A DNA stretch of 64,000 nucleotides from an uncultured Paracoccaceae bacterium (GTDB lineage: Bacteria; Pseudomonadota; Alphaproteobacteria; Rhodobacterales; Rhodobacteraceae), in assembly GCA_947489705.1 (NCBI GenBank), contig CANLEQ010000001.1:277085-341084 (forward strand), read 5' to 3'. Position numbers and translations under genes: made by a program. The notes beneath the pieces were generated by a model. It saw only the letters and a program-made list of their open reading frames with translations. It had not been told where the DNA came from and did no database searches. Below are positions 47,906 to 56,466 of this stretch, piece after piece; the stretch's first letter is position 1; each line of letters opens with the position of its first letter.

Positions 47906-49486
47906 TTAGGCCTTGAGGCGCGCTTCCGCGGCGCGCTCCGCCTCGCCGATGCGCCCGTCGAGCGGCAGCAATCGCGAGCGGCGCGCGTCGGAGAACCGGA
48001 CCATCCGCATCCCGCCGGGCAGCGCGTTGAGGTGGATGATGAGCGCCCGGCCATCGGTGAGCTGGGTCTTGGCGGTCCAGCCCTCTTCGGGGAAGTCGCG
48101 GGTCAGATAGAGCTGCACGTCGCCCCAGGCGGCATTGGGCGCGCTCGCCTCGCGCCAGTCGCGAACGGCCTCGATCGCGGTCATCTGCATGGCGCTGCCC
48201 TGGGTGTCGGTGCCCCAGAGCGCGTCGTAGGCGGCATTCGCCATGATCAGGTTGCCCATCCGGTCGAACACCGAGATCGCGTCGGGCAGGGCGTTGAGCA
48301 CGTGATGGCCGGTCTCGATCTCGCTGCGGAAGCGCCGCGTGAGGCTGACCTCGGCGCTGATGTCCTCGATCAGCAACGCAAAGGCTCCGTCGATCTGCGG
48401 CCGGCCGGTGACGCGGTAGGTGCGCGCACCGGGAAGGTGCCACATCTCGGAATAGGTGCCGTCGGCGGCCGCGCGTTCCACGTCGCTCACATGGTCGCGC
48501 CAGCTTGCGTAGTCGCGCGGCTCGGGCATCATGTGGCGGGCCCGCAGCGCGTCGAGGAACGTCTCGAGATTGGGACGCGAGAAAAGCAGGTCGACCGGCA
48601 GGTTGGTGAGGTCGGTCAGGGCCGGATTGAACATCGCGAGCTGCCGGCGGCGGTCGAACACGGCGATGCCCACGGTGAGGTGGGCGAAGGTCTGCGAGAA
48701 GGTCTGGGTGAAATCGGCGAGCGTCGCTTCGGCCTTGATCAGCTGGTCCGCCGGGATCGCGGTGACGAAGAGGTCGTCGTCGAGCGACTCGATCCGACAA
48801 TCAAACCATTTCGACGTTTCGGGATCGGTGCCGATCTGCGTGCGGATCTCGCGGCCATTGGCCGAGGCGACGGCCGGAAACAGCAGCGGTGGCGGCCATA
48901 TGCCCGCATCGGCCCCCTTGGCCCGGCGGGCGAGGTCCAGATAGGCGCGGTTGGCCCAGGAAATCGCCCCTTCGCGCGATTGCCGCCAGGCGGGAAAGGC
49001 GAGGCTGTCGCCCATCGCGCGCAGGCTTTCGAGTTCCGCCTCGATATGGCCGTGGCTGCCGCGATCGAGCGTGACGACGTCCTTCTCGGCGGTGGTGATC
49101 GCGATCCGGGTCCGCTGCCCCTCCATCGTCAGGGTCAGCGCCTGGGTCCGGTCGCGCGAGGTCAGGGTCTGCATGCGGCGCCGGGGCAGGGTCAGCATGG
49201 CGTCCTGAAACTCGGGAAACGCCTTGCAAAGATGCCCCGAAAGCTGCCTGTAGGACCATTGCCCGCCGCTCAGCATCGCCAGGTAGTCGCGCGCCGCGGG
49301 GCTCGCATCGACGAGCTGGGCGCGGTCCACCAGGAAGATCGTGGCGTCGGGATCGGTCGATGCCGGAAGGGCGCGTTGGGACATGAGCGCGCGGTACTGC
49401 ATCGCGAGGACGGCCGCACCGGCAAGGGCCGCGCCGAACGACACGACGCCGAAGCCGATCGCCAATCCCCATACGCTGTAAAGCAC
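47906..49486 (-). CDS. Membrane-anchored PAS-domain protein without kinase domain
   Basis: A 526-residue protein with one N-terminal membrane helix (residues 4-28), then at least three PAS-like sensor units (about 45-120, 255-370 and 395-500; AHLTVGIAVFDRRRQLAMFN, VLNALPDAISVFDRMGNLIM). The stretch SLTRRFRSEIETGHHVLNAL between the last two resembles a signalling helix. No HisKA, HATPase, GGDEF, EAL or methyl-accepting domain follows; the protein ends RLKA. Either a sensor adaptor or a kinase relic. Between tsaE (39 bases downstream) and regB. Confidence 0.8.
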   Translation of the reverse strand: MLYSVWGLAIGFGVVSFGAALAGAAVLAMQYRALMSQRALPASTDPDATIFLVDRAQLVDASPAARDYLAMLSGGQWSYRQLSGHLCKAFPEFQDAMLTLPRRRMQTLTSRDRTQALTLTMEGQRTRIAITTAEKDVVTLDRGSHGHIEAELESLRAMGDSLAFPAWRQSREGAISWANRAYLDLARRAKGADAGIWPPPLLFPAVASANGREIRTQIGTDPETSKWFDCRIESLDDDLFVTAIPADQLIKAEATLADFTQTFSQTFAHLTVGIAVFDRRRQLAMFNPALTDLTNLPVDLLFSRPNLETFLDALRARHMMPEPRDYASWRDHVSDVERAAADGTYSEMWHLPGARTYRVTGRPQIDGAFALLIEDISAEVSLTRRFRSEIETGHHVLNALPDAISVFDRMGNLIMANAAYDALWGTDTQGSAMQMTAIEAVRDWREASAPNAAWGDVQLYLTRDFPEEGWTAKTQLTDGRALIIHLNALPGGMRMVRFSDARRSRLLPLDGRIGEAERAAEARLKA

Positions 49487-49568
49487 GTCGATTCGCCCCT
49501 GTGGTCAGATGGCGCCACACATAGCCCGACCCTGCGCGGAATTGGTTAACGAACGATTAAACGGTGCG

Positions 49569-50981
49569 TCAGGTGCGGGTCGGGGTGTTCTCGCCCAGTG
49601 CGTGCCGCCCGCCGCCCGGTCGTTCGAGCCCGGCGCGCGGCCAGTCGAGCGCCACCAGCGCGCCGATCCGCGGAGCGTCCGGACGGGTTGTCGCATGGTC
49701 GTGTCCGTTGGCAAAGGTGATCTCGGCCCCCGACCGCTCCAGCAGGGTCTTGGCGATGAAGAGGCCGAGGCCCATCCCCTCGTAATTCTTGCGCTGCTGC
49801 GTCACCGCCCGGCGGCGCGGCCGCGTGAACGGGTCGCCGAGGAACGGCAGCAGGTCGACGGGATAGCCGGGCCCGTCATCGGCGATCCGCAGGTTGATCC
49901 GTGCCGCCGTCCACCGCGCCTCGATCCAGACGGTCGTCTCGGCGAAATCCACGGCGTTCTGGATCAGGTTGCGGATGCCGTGGATGATCTCGGGTCGGCG
50001 CAGGATCACCGGCTCTTCCGCAAGCTCGCCGGGGGCCGCGGCGAGATCGTAGAGCAGGGCGATGCCGCGCGCGCCGTGGGGCGCGGCGGCCTCTTCGAGG
50101 ATCGACGAAAGGGGGGCCTGACGCATGTGCTGATCCTGCTTGCCCGCGCGGCCCATCGAATGGAGGATCACGCGGCACCGCTCGGCCTGGTCGCGGATCA
50201 GCCGCGCGTCGTTTCGCAGGTCGCTGCCCTCCTCGGTCTCGTCGAGCATCTCTCCGCTGACGAGTGCTATGGTGGCGAGCGGCGTGCCGAGCTCGTGCGC
50301 CGCCGCGGCCACCACGCCGCCCAGATCGGTCAGCTTCTGCTCGCGCGCGAGCGCCATCTGCGTGGCCGAGAGCGCATCGGCCATCGCCGTCATCTCCAGT
50401 GTGACACGCCGCGCATAGGAGGCCTGGAAAACGACGCCCGTGACGATCGCCGCCCAGAACCCCACGCGGAACATCGGGTCGAGCGACATGGTCTGGCCGG
50501 CCTCGCCGGAGAGCGGCAGGTACACGAAGAGGTTCACCGATGTCAGGCACAGCGCGACCGCGCAGACGCCCAGCGTCGCGCGCAGGCCCAGAACCGCGGC
50601 CGAGATCGCGACCTGCGCCAGGATCAGCGAGGCGAACGGGTTGTTGAGCCCGCCCGTCACCATCAGCAGGCTCGAGAGCTGCACCATGTCGAAGACCAGC
50701 ACGCAGACCAGTCCGCGTTCGGACACGCGCTGGTTCTCGGGATAGATCATCGTCGCGGCCACGTTGGTCGTGATCGCCGCGGCGATCGCGATCGCGACGA
50801 GCCCGTTCGGGAGCACCAGGCCCAGGGCCAGTTCGGCCACAAGGACGGCGAGGATCTGCCCGCCGATCGCGATCCAGCGCAGCAGGATCAGCGTCCGCAG
50901 CCGGACCCAGTTCGACCGGCGCGGGCCGGAGAAGATGGGATCCGGCGACCCGGTCGGCGGGGAATACATGGCATCGCTCAT
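49569..50981 (-). CDS. regB: Redox-sensing histidine kinase RegB/PrrB
   Basis: A 470-residue global redox kinase. About six membrane helices lie in residues 35-195; the ubiquinone-binding GGLNNPF is near 109-115; the phosphorylated histidine is in AAAAHELGTPLATIAL near 227; the redox cysteine is in DQAERCRVIL near 268; the ATPase shows LIQNAVDF, DDGPGYP and GMGLGLFIAKTLLE. It controls photosynthesis, carbon and nitrogen fixation and respiration genes in relatives. Divergent from regA across 109 bases; no senC is present between them. Confidence 0.95.
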   Translation of the reverse strand: MSDAMYSPPTGSPDPIFSGPRRSNWVRLRTLILLRWIAIGGQILAVLVAELALGLVLPNGLVAIAIAAAITTNVAATMIYPENQRVSERGLVCVLVFDMVQLSSLLMVTGGLNNPFASLILAQVAISAAVLGLRATLGVCAVALCLTSVNLFVYLPLSGEAGQTMSLDPMFRVGFWAAIVTGVVFQASYARRVTLEMTAMADALSATQMALAREQKLTDLGGVVAAAAHELGTPLATIALVSGEMLDETEEGSDLRNDARLIRDQAERCRVILHSMGRAGKQDQHMRQAPLSSILEEAAAPHGARGIALLYDLAAAPGELAEEPVILRRPEIIHGIRNLIQNAVDFAETTVWIEARWTAARINLRIADDGPGYPVDLLPFLGDPFTRPRRRAVTQQRKNYEGMGLGLFIAKTLLERSGAEITFANGHDHATTRPDAPRIGALVALDWPRAGLERPGGGRHALGENTPTRT

Positions 50982-51090
50982 CGTGCGACACTATCGCGGA
51001 GCGCATCCGCCGGGCAATGGGCGGACCGCGTTGACCGGGCCCGCGACCGGCCTAGTTTCAGCCTTGAACGCAACGAGTTCGGTGTCCCCC

Positions 51091-51642
51091 ATGAGCGATA
51101 CAGCCGCCAAGATCGGTGACGACAAGAGCCTGCTGCTGGTCGATGACGACGACGCCTTCGTCAAACGGCTCGCCCGGGCGATGGAGAAGCGCGGCTTCGA
51201 GGTGCGCACCGCCGAGAGCGTCGCGGAAGGCATCGAGATGACGCGCGCCACGCCGCCCGCCCATGCGGTGGTGGATCTGCGGCTTGCCGACGGCAACGGG
51301 CTCGACGTGGTCGAGGCCATCCGCGAGCGTCGCGGCGATGCCCGTATCGTTGTCCTGACGGGCTATGGCGCGATCGCCACCGCCGTCGCTGCGGTCAAGA
51401 TCGGCGCGACCGACTACCTGTCGAAGCCCGCCGACGCCAACCAGATCAGCGCGGCGCTGCTCGCCAACGGAGAGGATCTGCCGCCGCCGCCCGAGAACCC
51501 GATGTCGGCCGATCGCGTGCGCTGGGAGCATATCCAGCGGATCTACGAGCAATGCGACCGCAACGTGTCCGAGACGGCGCGTCGGCTCAACATGCATCGC
51601 CGCACGCTCCAGCGCATCCTGGCCAAGCGGTCGCCGCGCTAG
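51091..51642 (+). CDS. regA: Response regulator RegA/PrrA
   Basis: A 183-residue regulator, partner of RegB. The acidic cluster is LLVDDDDAF, the phosphorylated residue Asp62 in VVDLRLADGNGLDV, the switch region VVLTGYGAIATAV and KP in YLSKPADANQ. The short DNA-binding end (about 140-183) is a Fis-type helix-turn-helix: RNVSETARRLNMHRRTLQRI, nearly invariant among RegA proteins. Its stop codon shares CTAG with the convergent HD-hydrolase gene. Confidence 0.96.
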   Translation: MSDTAAKIGDDKSLLLVDDDDAFVKRLARAMEKRGFEVRTAESVAEGIEMTRATPPAHAVVDLRLADGNGLDVVEAIRERRGDARIVVLTGYGAIATAVAAVKIGATDYLSKPADANQISAALLANGEDLPPPPENPMSADRVRWEHIQRIYEQCDRNVSETARRLNMHRRTLQRILAKRSPR

Positions 51643-52238
51643 ACCTCGCCCAGCAATGCCTGGTGGCGCGCGGTGAATTCCGCGCGCACCTGCGTCGGCG
51701 GGCGCAGCACGATCTCGAGCCCCTCGATCACGGCGGCGTCCGGCCGGCCGAAGAAGCGCGAAGCCTCGGCCTCGGTGAAACCGGCGATGCGCGTGGCCTC
51801 CATCCAGGCGCTGACCCTGTCGGCAGCCTTGATCCGGCGCTTGACAGCCTGCGGCAGCGTCGCGGGCAGACCGAAGCGCAGGTGGATCGCCACGCCGAGC
51901 CGCTCGTCGAGCGCCCCGTAGCCCGGGCCGACCGCGGATTTCACCGGCGAGATCATGTCGCCGATCACGTATTCGGGCGCGTCGTGAAGCAGGGCGGCCA
52001 GGCGCCAGCGCGGATCGGCCCGCGGCACCATCCGCGCATAGAGCGTCTCGACCAGCAGCGAATGTTCCGCCACCGAATAGGCGAAATCGCCGCGCGTCTG
52101 GCCGTTCCAGCGCGCCACGAAGGCAAGACCATGCGCGATGTCCTCGATCTCGATATCCACCGGCGTCGGGTCGAGCAGGTCGAGCCTCCGGCCCGAGAGC
52201 ATTCGTTGCCAGGCACGCGGCTGGGGCATCTGCGTCAT
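51639..52238 (-). CDS. HD-domain phosphohydrolase (YfbR-like)
   Basis: A 199-residue HD-superfamily protein. Metal ligands appear in order: [25 protein letters not shown], and [11 protein letters not shown]. This arrangement resembles the YfbR/HDDC2 nucleotidase group, so a 5'-nucleotidase role is plausible but not shown. Its upstream side faces ahcY with 122 bases between starts. Confidence 0.82.
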   Translation of the reverse strand: MTQMPQPRAWQRMLSGRRLDLLDPTPVDIEIEDIAHGLAFVARWNGQTRGDFAYSVAEHSLLVETLYARMVPRADPRWRLAALLHDAPEYVIGDMISPVKSAVGPGYGALDERLGVAIHLRFGLPATLPQAVKRRIKAADRVSAWMEATRIAGFTEAEASRFFGRPDAAVIEGLEIVLRPPTQVRAEFTARHQALLGEV

Positions 52239-52297
52239 CCATCAAGTCGAGGCGCCCCTTCTTCGCCAAAAGCCGCCTTGCGTCAACCGGGCCGTGT

Positions 52298-52346
52298 GTT
52301 GTGCGCAAGGCGGGCGGATGCTATCGGACGGGCAATTTCGCACAAC
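52298..52346 (+). promoter_or_regulatory. Inverted repeat in ahcY leader
   Basis: GTTGTGCG (52298-52305) and CGCACAAC (52339-52346) pair perfectly across 33 bases; the 3' arm abuts the GAGGAG ribosome site of ahcY. In RNA this would form a long hairpin next to the site of initiation. It does not match the SAH-riboswitch core I know. Function is inference. Confidence 0.45.
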
Positions 52347-52360
52347 GAGGAGCGGCCGCA

Positions 52361-53752
52361 ATGGCTCAGGATTACGTCGTCAAGGATATCGCGCTTGCCG
52401 CCTACGGCCGCAAGGAACTCGACATTGCCGAAACCGAGATGCCGGGCCTGATGGCCCTGCGCGAGGAATACGGCGACGCCAAGCCGCTTTCCGGCGCGCG
52501 GATCGTCGGATCGCTGCACATGACGATCCAGACCGCGGTGCTGATCGAGACGCTGGTGGAGCTCGGGGCGGACGTGCGCTGGGCCTCGTGCAACATCTTC
52601 TCGACGCAGGACCACGCGGCGGCCGCCATCGCCGAGGGCGGCACGCCGGTCTTCGCCGTCAAGGGCCAGTCGCTGGTCGAGCACTGGGACTACCTCGACC
52701 GGTCGTTCCAGTTCGCGGACGGGCCCAACATGATCCTCGACGACGGGGGCGACGCGACGCTCTACGTCCTGCTGGGCGCGCGGGTCGAGGCGGGCGAGAC
52801 GGGCCTCATCGACGTGCCCACTTCGGAAGAGGAGGAGGCCGTCTTCGCCCAGATCCGCAAGCGCATGGAGCAGTCGCCCGGCTGGTTCACGAAGGTCCGC
52901 GACCAGATCAAGGGCGTGAGCGAGGAGACGACGACGGGCGTGCATCGCCTCTATGATCTCAAGCGCAAGGGGCAGCTTCCCTTCCCGGCGATCAACGTCA
53001 ACGACAGCGTCACCAAGTCGAAATTCGACAACAAGTACGGCTGCAAGGAAAGCCTCGTCGACGGCATCCGCCGTGCGACCGACACGATGATGGCCGGCAA
53101 GGTCGCCGTGGTGATGGGCTACGGCGATGTCGGCAAGGGCTCGGCCGCGAGCCTGCGCGGCGCGGGTGCAAGGGTGAAGGTGACCGAGGTCGATCCGATC
53201 TGCGCGCTGCAGGCGGCGATGGACGGGTTCGAGGTGGTCCTGCTCGAGGATGTCGTCGACAGCGCCGACATCTTCATCACCACCACCGGCAACAAGGACG
53301 TGATCCGCATCGAGCACATGCGCGAGATGAAGGACATGGCGATCGTCGGCAATATCGGCCATTTCGACAACGAGATCCAGGTCGCGAACCTCAAGAACCA
53401 CAAGTGGACCAATATCAAGGACCAGGTGGACATGATCGAGATGCCGTCGGGGCATCGCATCATCCTGCTCTCCGAAGGCCGTCTGCTGAACCTCGGCAAC
53501 GCGACCGGGCATCCGTCCTTCGTGATGTCGGCCTCGTTCACCAACCAGGTGCTGGCGCAGATCGAGCTGTGGAAGAATGGCGGGCAGTACGAGAACGACG
53601 TCTACATCCTGCCCAAGCATCTCGACGAGAAGGTCGCGCGCCTTCATCTGGGGCGCATCGGCGTGAAACTGACCGAACTCAACGCCGAGCAGGCCGCCTA
53701 TATCGGGGTGACCCCCGAAGGCCCGTTCAAGCCCGAGCATTACCGGTACTGA
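52361..53752 (+). CDS. ahcY: Adenosylhomocysteinase
   Basis: A 463-residue NAD-dependent enzyme splitting S-adenosylhomocysteine to adenosine and homocysteine, so keeping methylation running. [16 protein letters not shown], the NAD loop [18 protein letters not shown] and the C-terminal FKPEHYRY are intact. The start at 52361 ([12 protein letters not shown]) follows GAGGAG; in-frame codons upstream lack a ribosome site. Followed by a strong terminator. Confidence 0.97.
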   Translation: MAQDYVVKDIALAAYGRKELDIAETEMPGLMALREEYGDAKPLSGARIVGSLHMTIQTAVLIETLVELGADVRWASCNIFSTQDHAAAAIAEGGTPVFAVKGQSLVEHWDYLDRSFQFADGPNMILDDGGDATLYVLLGARVEAGETGLIDVPTSEEEEAVFAQIRKRMEQSPGWFTKVRDQIKGVSEETTTGVHRLYDLKRKGQLPFPAINVNDSVTKSKFDNKYGCKESLVDGIRRATDTMMAGKVAVVMGYGDVGKGSAASLRGAGARVKVTEVDPICALQAAMDGFEVVLLEDVVDSADIFITTTGNKDVIRIEHMREMKDMAIVGNIGHFDNEIQVANLKNHKWTNIKDQVDMIEMPSGHRIILLSEGRLLNLGNATGHPSFVMSASFTNQVLAQIELWKNGGQYENDVYILPKHLDEKVARLHLGRIGVKLTELNAEQAAYIGVTPEGPFKPEHYRY

Positions 53753-53778
53753 CGACACCCGGCCGGTTCGGAGAGTAG

Positions 53779-53816
53779 CGAAGGCCGCCCCTGCCGGGCG
53801 GCCTTCGCCGTTTTTC
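53779..53816 (+). terminator. Intrinsic terminator of ahcY
   Basis: Perfect 12-base stem CGAAGGCCGCCC / GGGCGGCCTTCG with a five-base loop followed by CCGTTTTTC. The best intrinsic terminator in the window. Confidence 0.92.
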
Positions 53817-53821
53817 GGAGA

Positions 53822-55405
53822 TCATTCGCCCGGCGTGACGCCCGGCTGGACCTTGTCGCCGCCCTTGTACTTCTTGATCTCGCCCGAGCGCAGACGCTTG
53901 ACGTAACTGTCGAGCTCGCCCCGCACGATCGGCATCAGCAGGTAGAGTGCGATGATGTTCACGATCGCCATGGAGAAGAGCATCGCGTCCGAGAAGTCGA
54001 TCACCGGCTGCAGGCTCGCCGCGGAGCCGATGATGATGAAGAGGCAGAAGATGGTCTTGTAGACCAGTTCCTGCACCTTCCCCTCGCCGAACATGTAGGT
54101 GACCGCCTTCATCCCGTAATAGCTCCACGACAGCATCGTCGAGAAGGCGAACAGCACGACCGAGACGGCGAGGAGCGGCGGGAACCACGAGAAGGCCTCC
54201 GCATAGGCCGCCGAGGTCAGCTCCACTCCCTGAACGCCGCCCTCGGTTGCGATGCGCCCGGCCTCGGCGTTCCAGGCATAGAGCCCGGTCTCGGGATCGA
54301 GCTGCAGCACGCCCGTGATGACGATGACGAGCGCGGTCATCGTGCAGATCACGACCGTGTCGATGAAGGGCTCGAGAAGGGCCACGTAGCCTTCGGTCAC
54401 GGGCTCCTTCGTGCGGACGGCCGAATGCGCGATCGCGGCCGATCCCACGCCCGCCTCGTTCGAGAAGGCCGCGCGGCGGAAGCCCTGGATCAGCGCCCCG
54501 GTGAACCCGCCCGCGACGCCGAGGCCGGTGAACGCGCCCTCGAAGATCTGTCCGAACGCCCAGAGGATCTCGTCGTAGTTCCTGAGCAGGATCACCAGCG
54601 AGACGAGAACGTAGAAGATCCCCATGAAGGGGACGACCTTTTCCGTCACGCGGGCGATCGACTTGAGCCCGCCGACGATCACGGCGAAGACGATGACGGC
54701 GAGGATCACGCCGGTGATCCAGCCGGGATAGCCGCCGAGCACGCCGGAAAGCTGCGCATGGGCCTGGTTCGCCTGGAACATGTTGCCGGCCCCCACGGCG
54801 GTCAGGATCGTGAAGACGCAGAAGACCATGGCGAAGGCCCTGCCTCCCGGAAGGCCGCGCTCCCTGAAGCCCTTGGTCATGTAGTACATCGGACCGCCCG
54901 ACACGGTGCCGTCGTCGTATTCGTTTCGGTACTTCACCCCGAGCGTGCATTCGGTGAACTTCGTGGCCATCCCGAAGAGACCCGCGACCACCATCCAGAA
55001 CGTGGCGCCCGGCCCGCCGATCCCCACGGCGACCGCGACGCCCGCGATGTTGCCCAGGCCGACCGTGCCGGATAGCGCGGTGGCCAGCGCCTGGAAATGG
55101 CTGACCTCGCCCGCATCGTCGGGATCCGAATAGTCGCCCTTCACCAGCCGGATCGAGTGCATGAATCCCTTGAACTGGATGAAGCCGAAATAGATCGTGA
55201 AGACGATCGCGCCCACCACGAGCCAGAGTGCGATCCACGAAAAGTTCGTGCCCGGCAGATCGGCGAAGATGATCGAGACGTACCATCCGGTGTAATCGGC
55301 GAAGATGGTGTTGATCGTCTCGTCGAGCGAGGATTGCGCCGCGGCGGGCCCGGCGAAAGTGAGGGGCGCGATGCAGGCGGCGGCCATTTGGCTGAGAGGT
55401 CTCAT
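53822..55405 (-). CDS. Sodium:alanine (AGCS family) symporter
   Basis: A 527-residue transporter with about eleven membrane helices. Family hallmarks include GTVGLGNIAGVAVAVGIGGPG, FWMVVAGLFGMATKFTE and FSNEAGVGSAAIAHSA. The N-terminus (MRPLSQMAAACIAPLTFAG, ending AAAQSS) looks like a cleavable signal peptide, seen also in other Rhodobacteraceae AGCS proteins. Substrate should be alanine or glycine with Na+. The start at 55405 has AAGGGA upstream. Eleven bases after the universal stress gene, so probably co-transcribed. Confidence 0.9.
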   Translation of the reverse strand: MRPLSQMAAACIAPLTFAGPAAAQSSLDETINTIFADYTGWYVSIIFADLPGTNFSWIALWLVVGAIVFTIYFGFIQFKGFMHSIRLVKGDYSDPDDAGEVSHFQALATALSGTVGLGNIAGVAVAVGIGGPGATFWMVVAGLFGMATKFTECTLGVKYRNEYDDGTVSGGPMYYMTKGFRERGLPGGRAFAMVFCVFTILTAVGAGNMFQANQAHAQLSGVLGGYPGWITGVILAVIVFAVIVGGLKSIARVTEKVVPFMGIFYVLVSLVILLRNYDEILWAFGQIFEGAFTGLGVAGGFTGALIQGFRRAAFSNEAGVGSAAIAHSAVRTKEPVTEGYVALLEPFIDTVVICTMTALVIVITGVLQLDPETGLYAWNAEAGRIATEGGVQGVELTSAAYAEAFSWFPPLLAVSVVLFAFSTMLSWSYYGMKAVTYMFGEGKVQELVYKTIFCLFIIIGSAASLQPVIDFSDAMLFSMAIVNIIALYLLMPIVRGELDSYVKRLRSGEIKKYKGGDKVQPGVTPGE

Positions 55406-55416
55406 GTCGGATCCCT

Positions 55417-55854
55417 TCACGGTACGATGACGGTGGGTACGGTGGCGATCTGGGCGACGCCCAGCGGCACGGAGCCGAAGATCCGCGCGCCGATGCTCTG
55501 CGCGCCGGAGCGGCCGACGAAGATCTGCTCCGCGTTGCAGTCTGTCGCCGCCTTGGCGACGAGTTGCACCACGTTGCCGAATTTGAGGGTTCCGATGGCC
55601 TCGACGCCGGCCTGGCCGGCCTTGTCGAGCGCCGGTTGCAGCAGGGCATCCTGCGCGCGCTTCATCTCTTCGCCGCGGCGGCGATGGCGCTCCTCGATCT
55701 CCTCGTTGGTCAGGAACTGGTAGGGCGACCATTCCAGGATATGGACGATGTTGAGGCTTGCCCCCGAGCGCGAGGCCTGACGTATCGCGTAGTCGAGGAC
55801 CCTGGTGCCGTCCTGATTGCCCTCGTAGGCGACGACGTAGATCTGGTTCTGCAT
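55417..55854 (-). CDS. Universal stress protein (UspA family)
   Basis: A 145-residue single Usp domain: YVVAYEGNQDGTRVLDYAIRQ at the start, and the nucleotide-loop region IFVGRSGAQSIGARIFGSVP near residue 115. Start at 55854 (MQNQIYVV) follows GGGAG. Usp proteins beside transporters often tune them or respond to the same stress; here it precedes the AGCS symporter by eleven bases. Confidence 0.88.
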   Translation of the reverse strand: MQNQIYVVAYEGNQDGTRVLDYAIRQASRSGASLNIVHILEWSPYQFLTNEEIEERHRRRGEEMKRAQDALLQPALDKAGQAGVEAIGTLKFGNVVQLVAKAATDCNAEQIFVGRSGAQSIGARIFGSVPLGVAQIATVPTVIVP

Positions 55855-55931
55855 GCAGCTCTCCCTCTGGGTTTTTGCGGGCGGCATCGTCGGATCGGGC
55901 GCAGGCCCAATTCCACCAGCTTACATAAAAT

Positions 55932-55944
55932 TCGCGATACGCGA
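55932..55944. promoter_or_regulatory. Inverted repeat upstream of universal stress gene
   Basis: TCGCG-ATA-CGCGA, a perfect 5+3+5 repeat within an A/T-rich patch 78 bases upstream of the usp start. Possible operator in the 227-base divergent spacer between usp and the DUF2853 gene. Confidence 0.3.
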
Positions 55945-56081
55945 GAAATTCCTGCAATGGGGGCGTGTTTGTGCCATCTAGGGGTGAGGAAATGCGGATT
56001 TTCCCCGCCCGTGATCAAATTTGCCGCGCGACGGAAACGTCACCGACGGGCGCGGCCCAATGCAGAAGGAACGAGACGACG

Positions 56082-56423
56082 ATGGGACAGAGAGAAGACC
56101 TGATCGAGACATACGCCACCGACCTGCGCGAGAAATGCGGGATGGAGCCGGACATGGACCTGCTGGAGAAGGTGACGATCGGTTGCGGGCCCGCGATCTA
56201 CGACGCGGATGCGTCCGTGGTGGCCTCGTCCGATACCGACGAGCTGACCCGGATCCGCGAGAACTTTTTGATGGGCAAGCTCGGGCTCGACGACAGCGAC
56301 AGTCTGATGGGCGGCATCCAGGAATCGATCCGCATCTACGGGCGCGAGAATCCCAACAAATATCGCGCCGTTCTCTATTACATGCTCACCAAGCATTTCG
56401 GGAAGGAATCCGTCTACGCCTGA
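56082..56423 (+). CDS. DUF2853-family small protein
   Basis: A 113-residue acidic soluble protein (MGQREDLIETYATDLREKCG) that resembles the DUF2853 family common in marine alphaproteobacteria and Bacteroidetes. Notable parts are CGPAIYDADASVVASSDTDE and KYRAVLYYMLTKHFGKE. No catalytic motif and no known function. AAGGAACG precedes the start at 11 bases. Divergent from the universal stress gene. Confidence 0.78.
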   Translation: MGQREDLIETYATDLREKCGMEPDMDLLEKVTIGCGPAIYDADASVVASSDTDELTRIRENFLMGKLGLDDSDSLMGGIQESIRIYGRENPNKYRAVLYYMLTKHFGKESVYA

Positions 56424-56466
56424 TCGCGCCCGGATGACGCTTGGCCGGCGGCGGGGCATGCGCTAG

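Noticed and set aside
52298..52360. SAH riboswitch ahead of ahcY.
   Set aside because: The GAGGAGCG string occurs but is the ribosome site itself, and the rest of the riboswitch core is missing.
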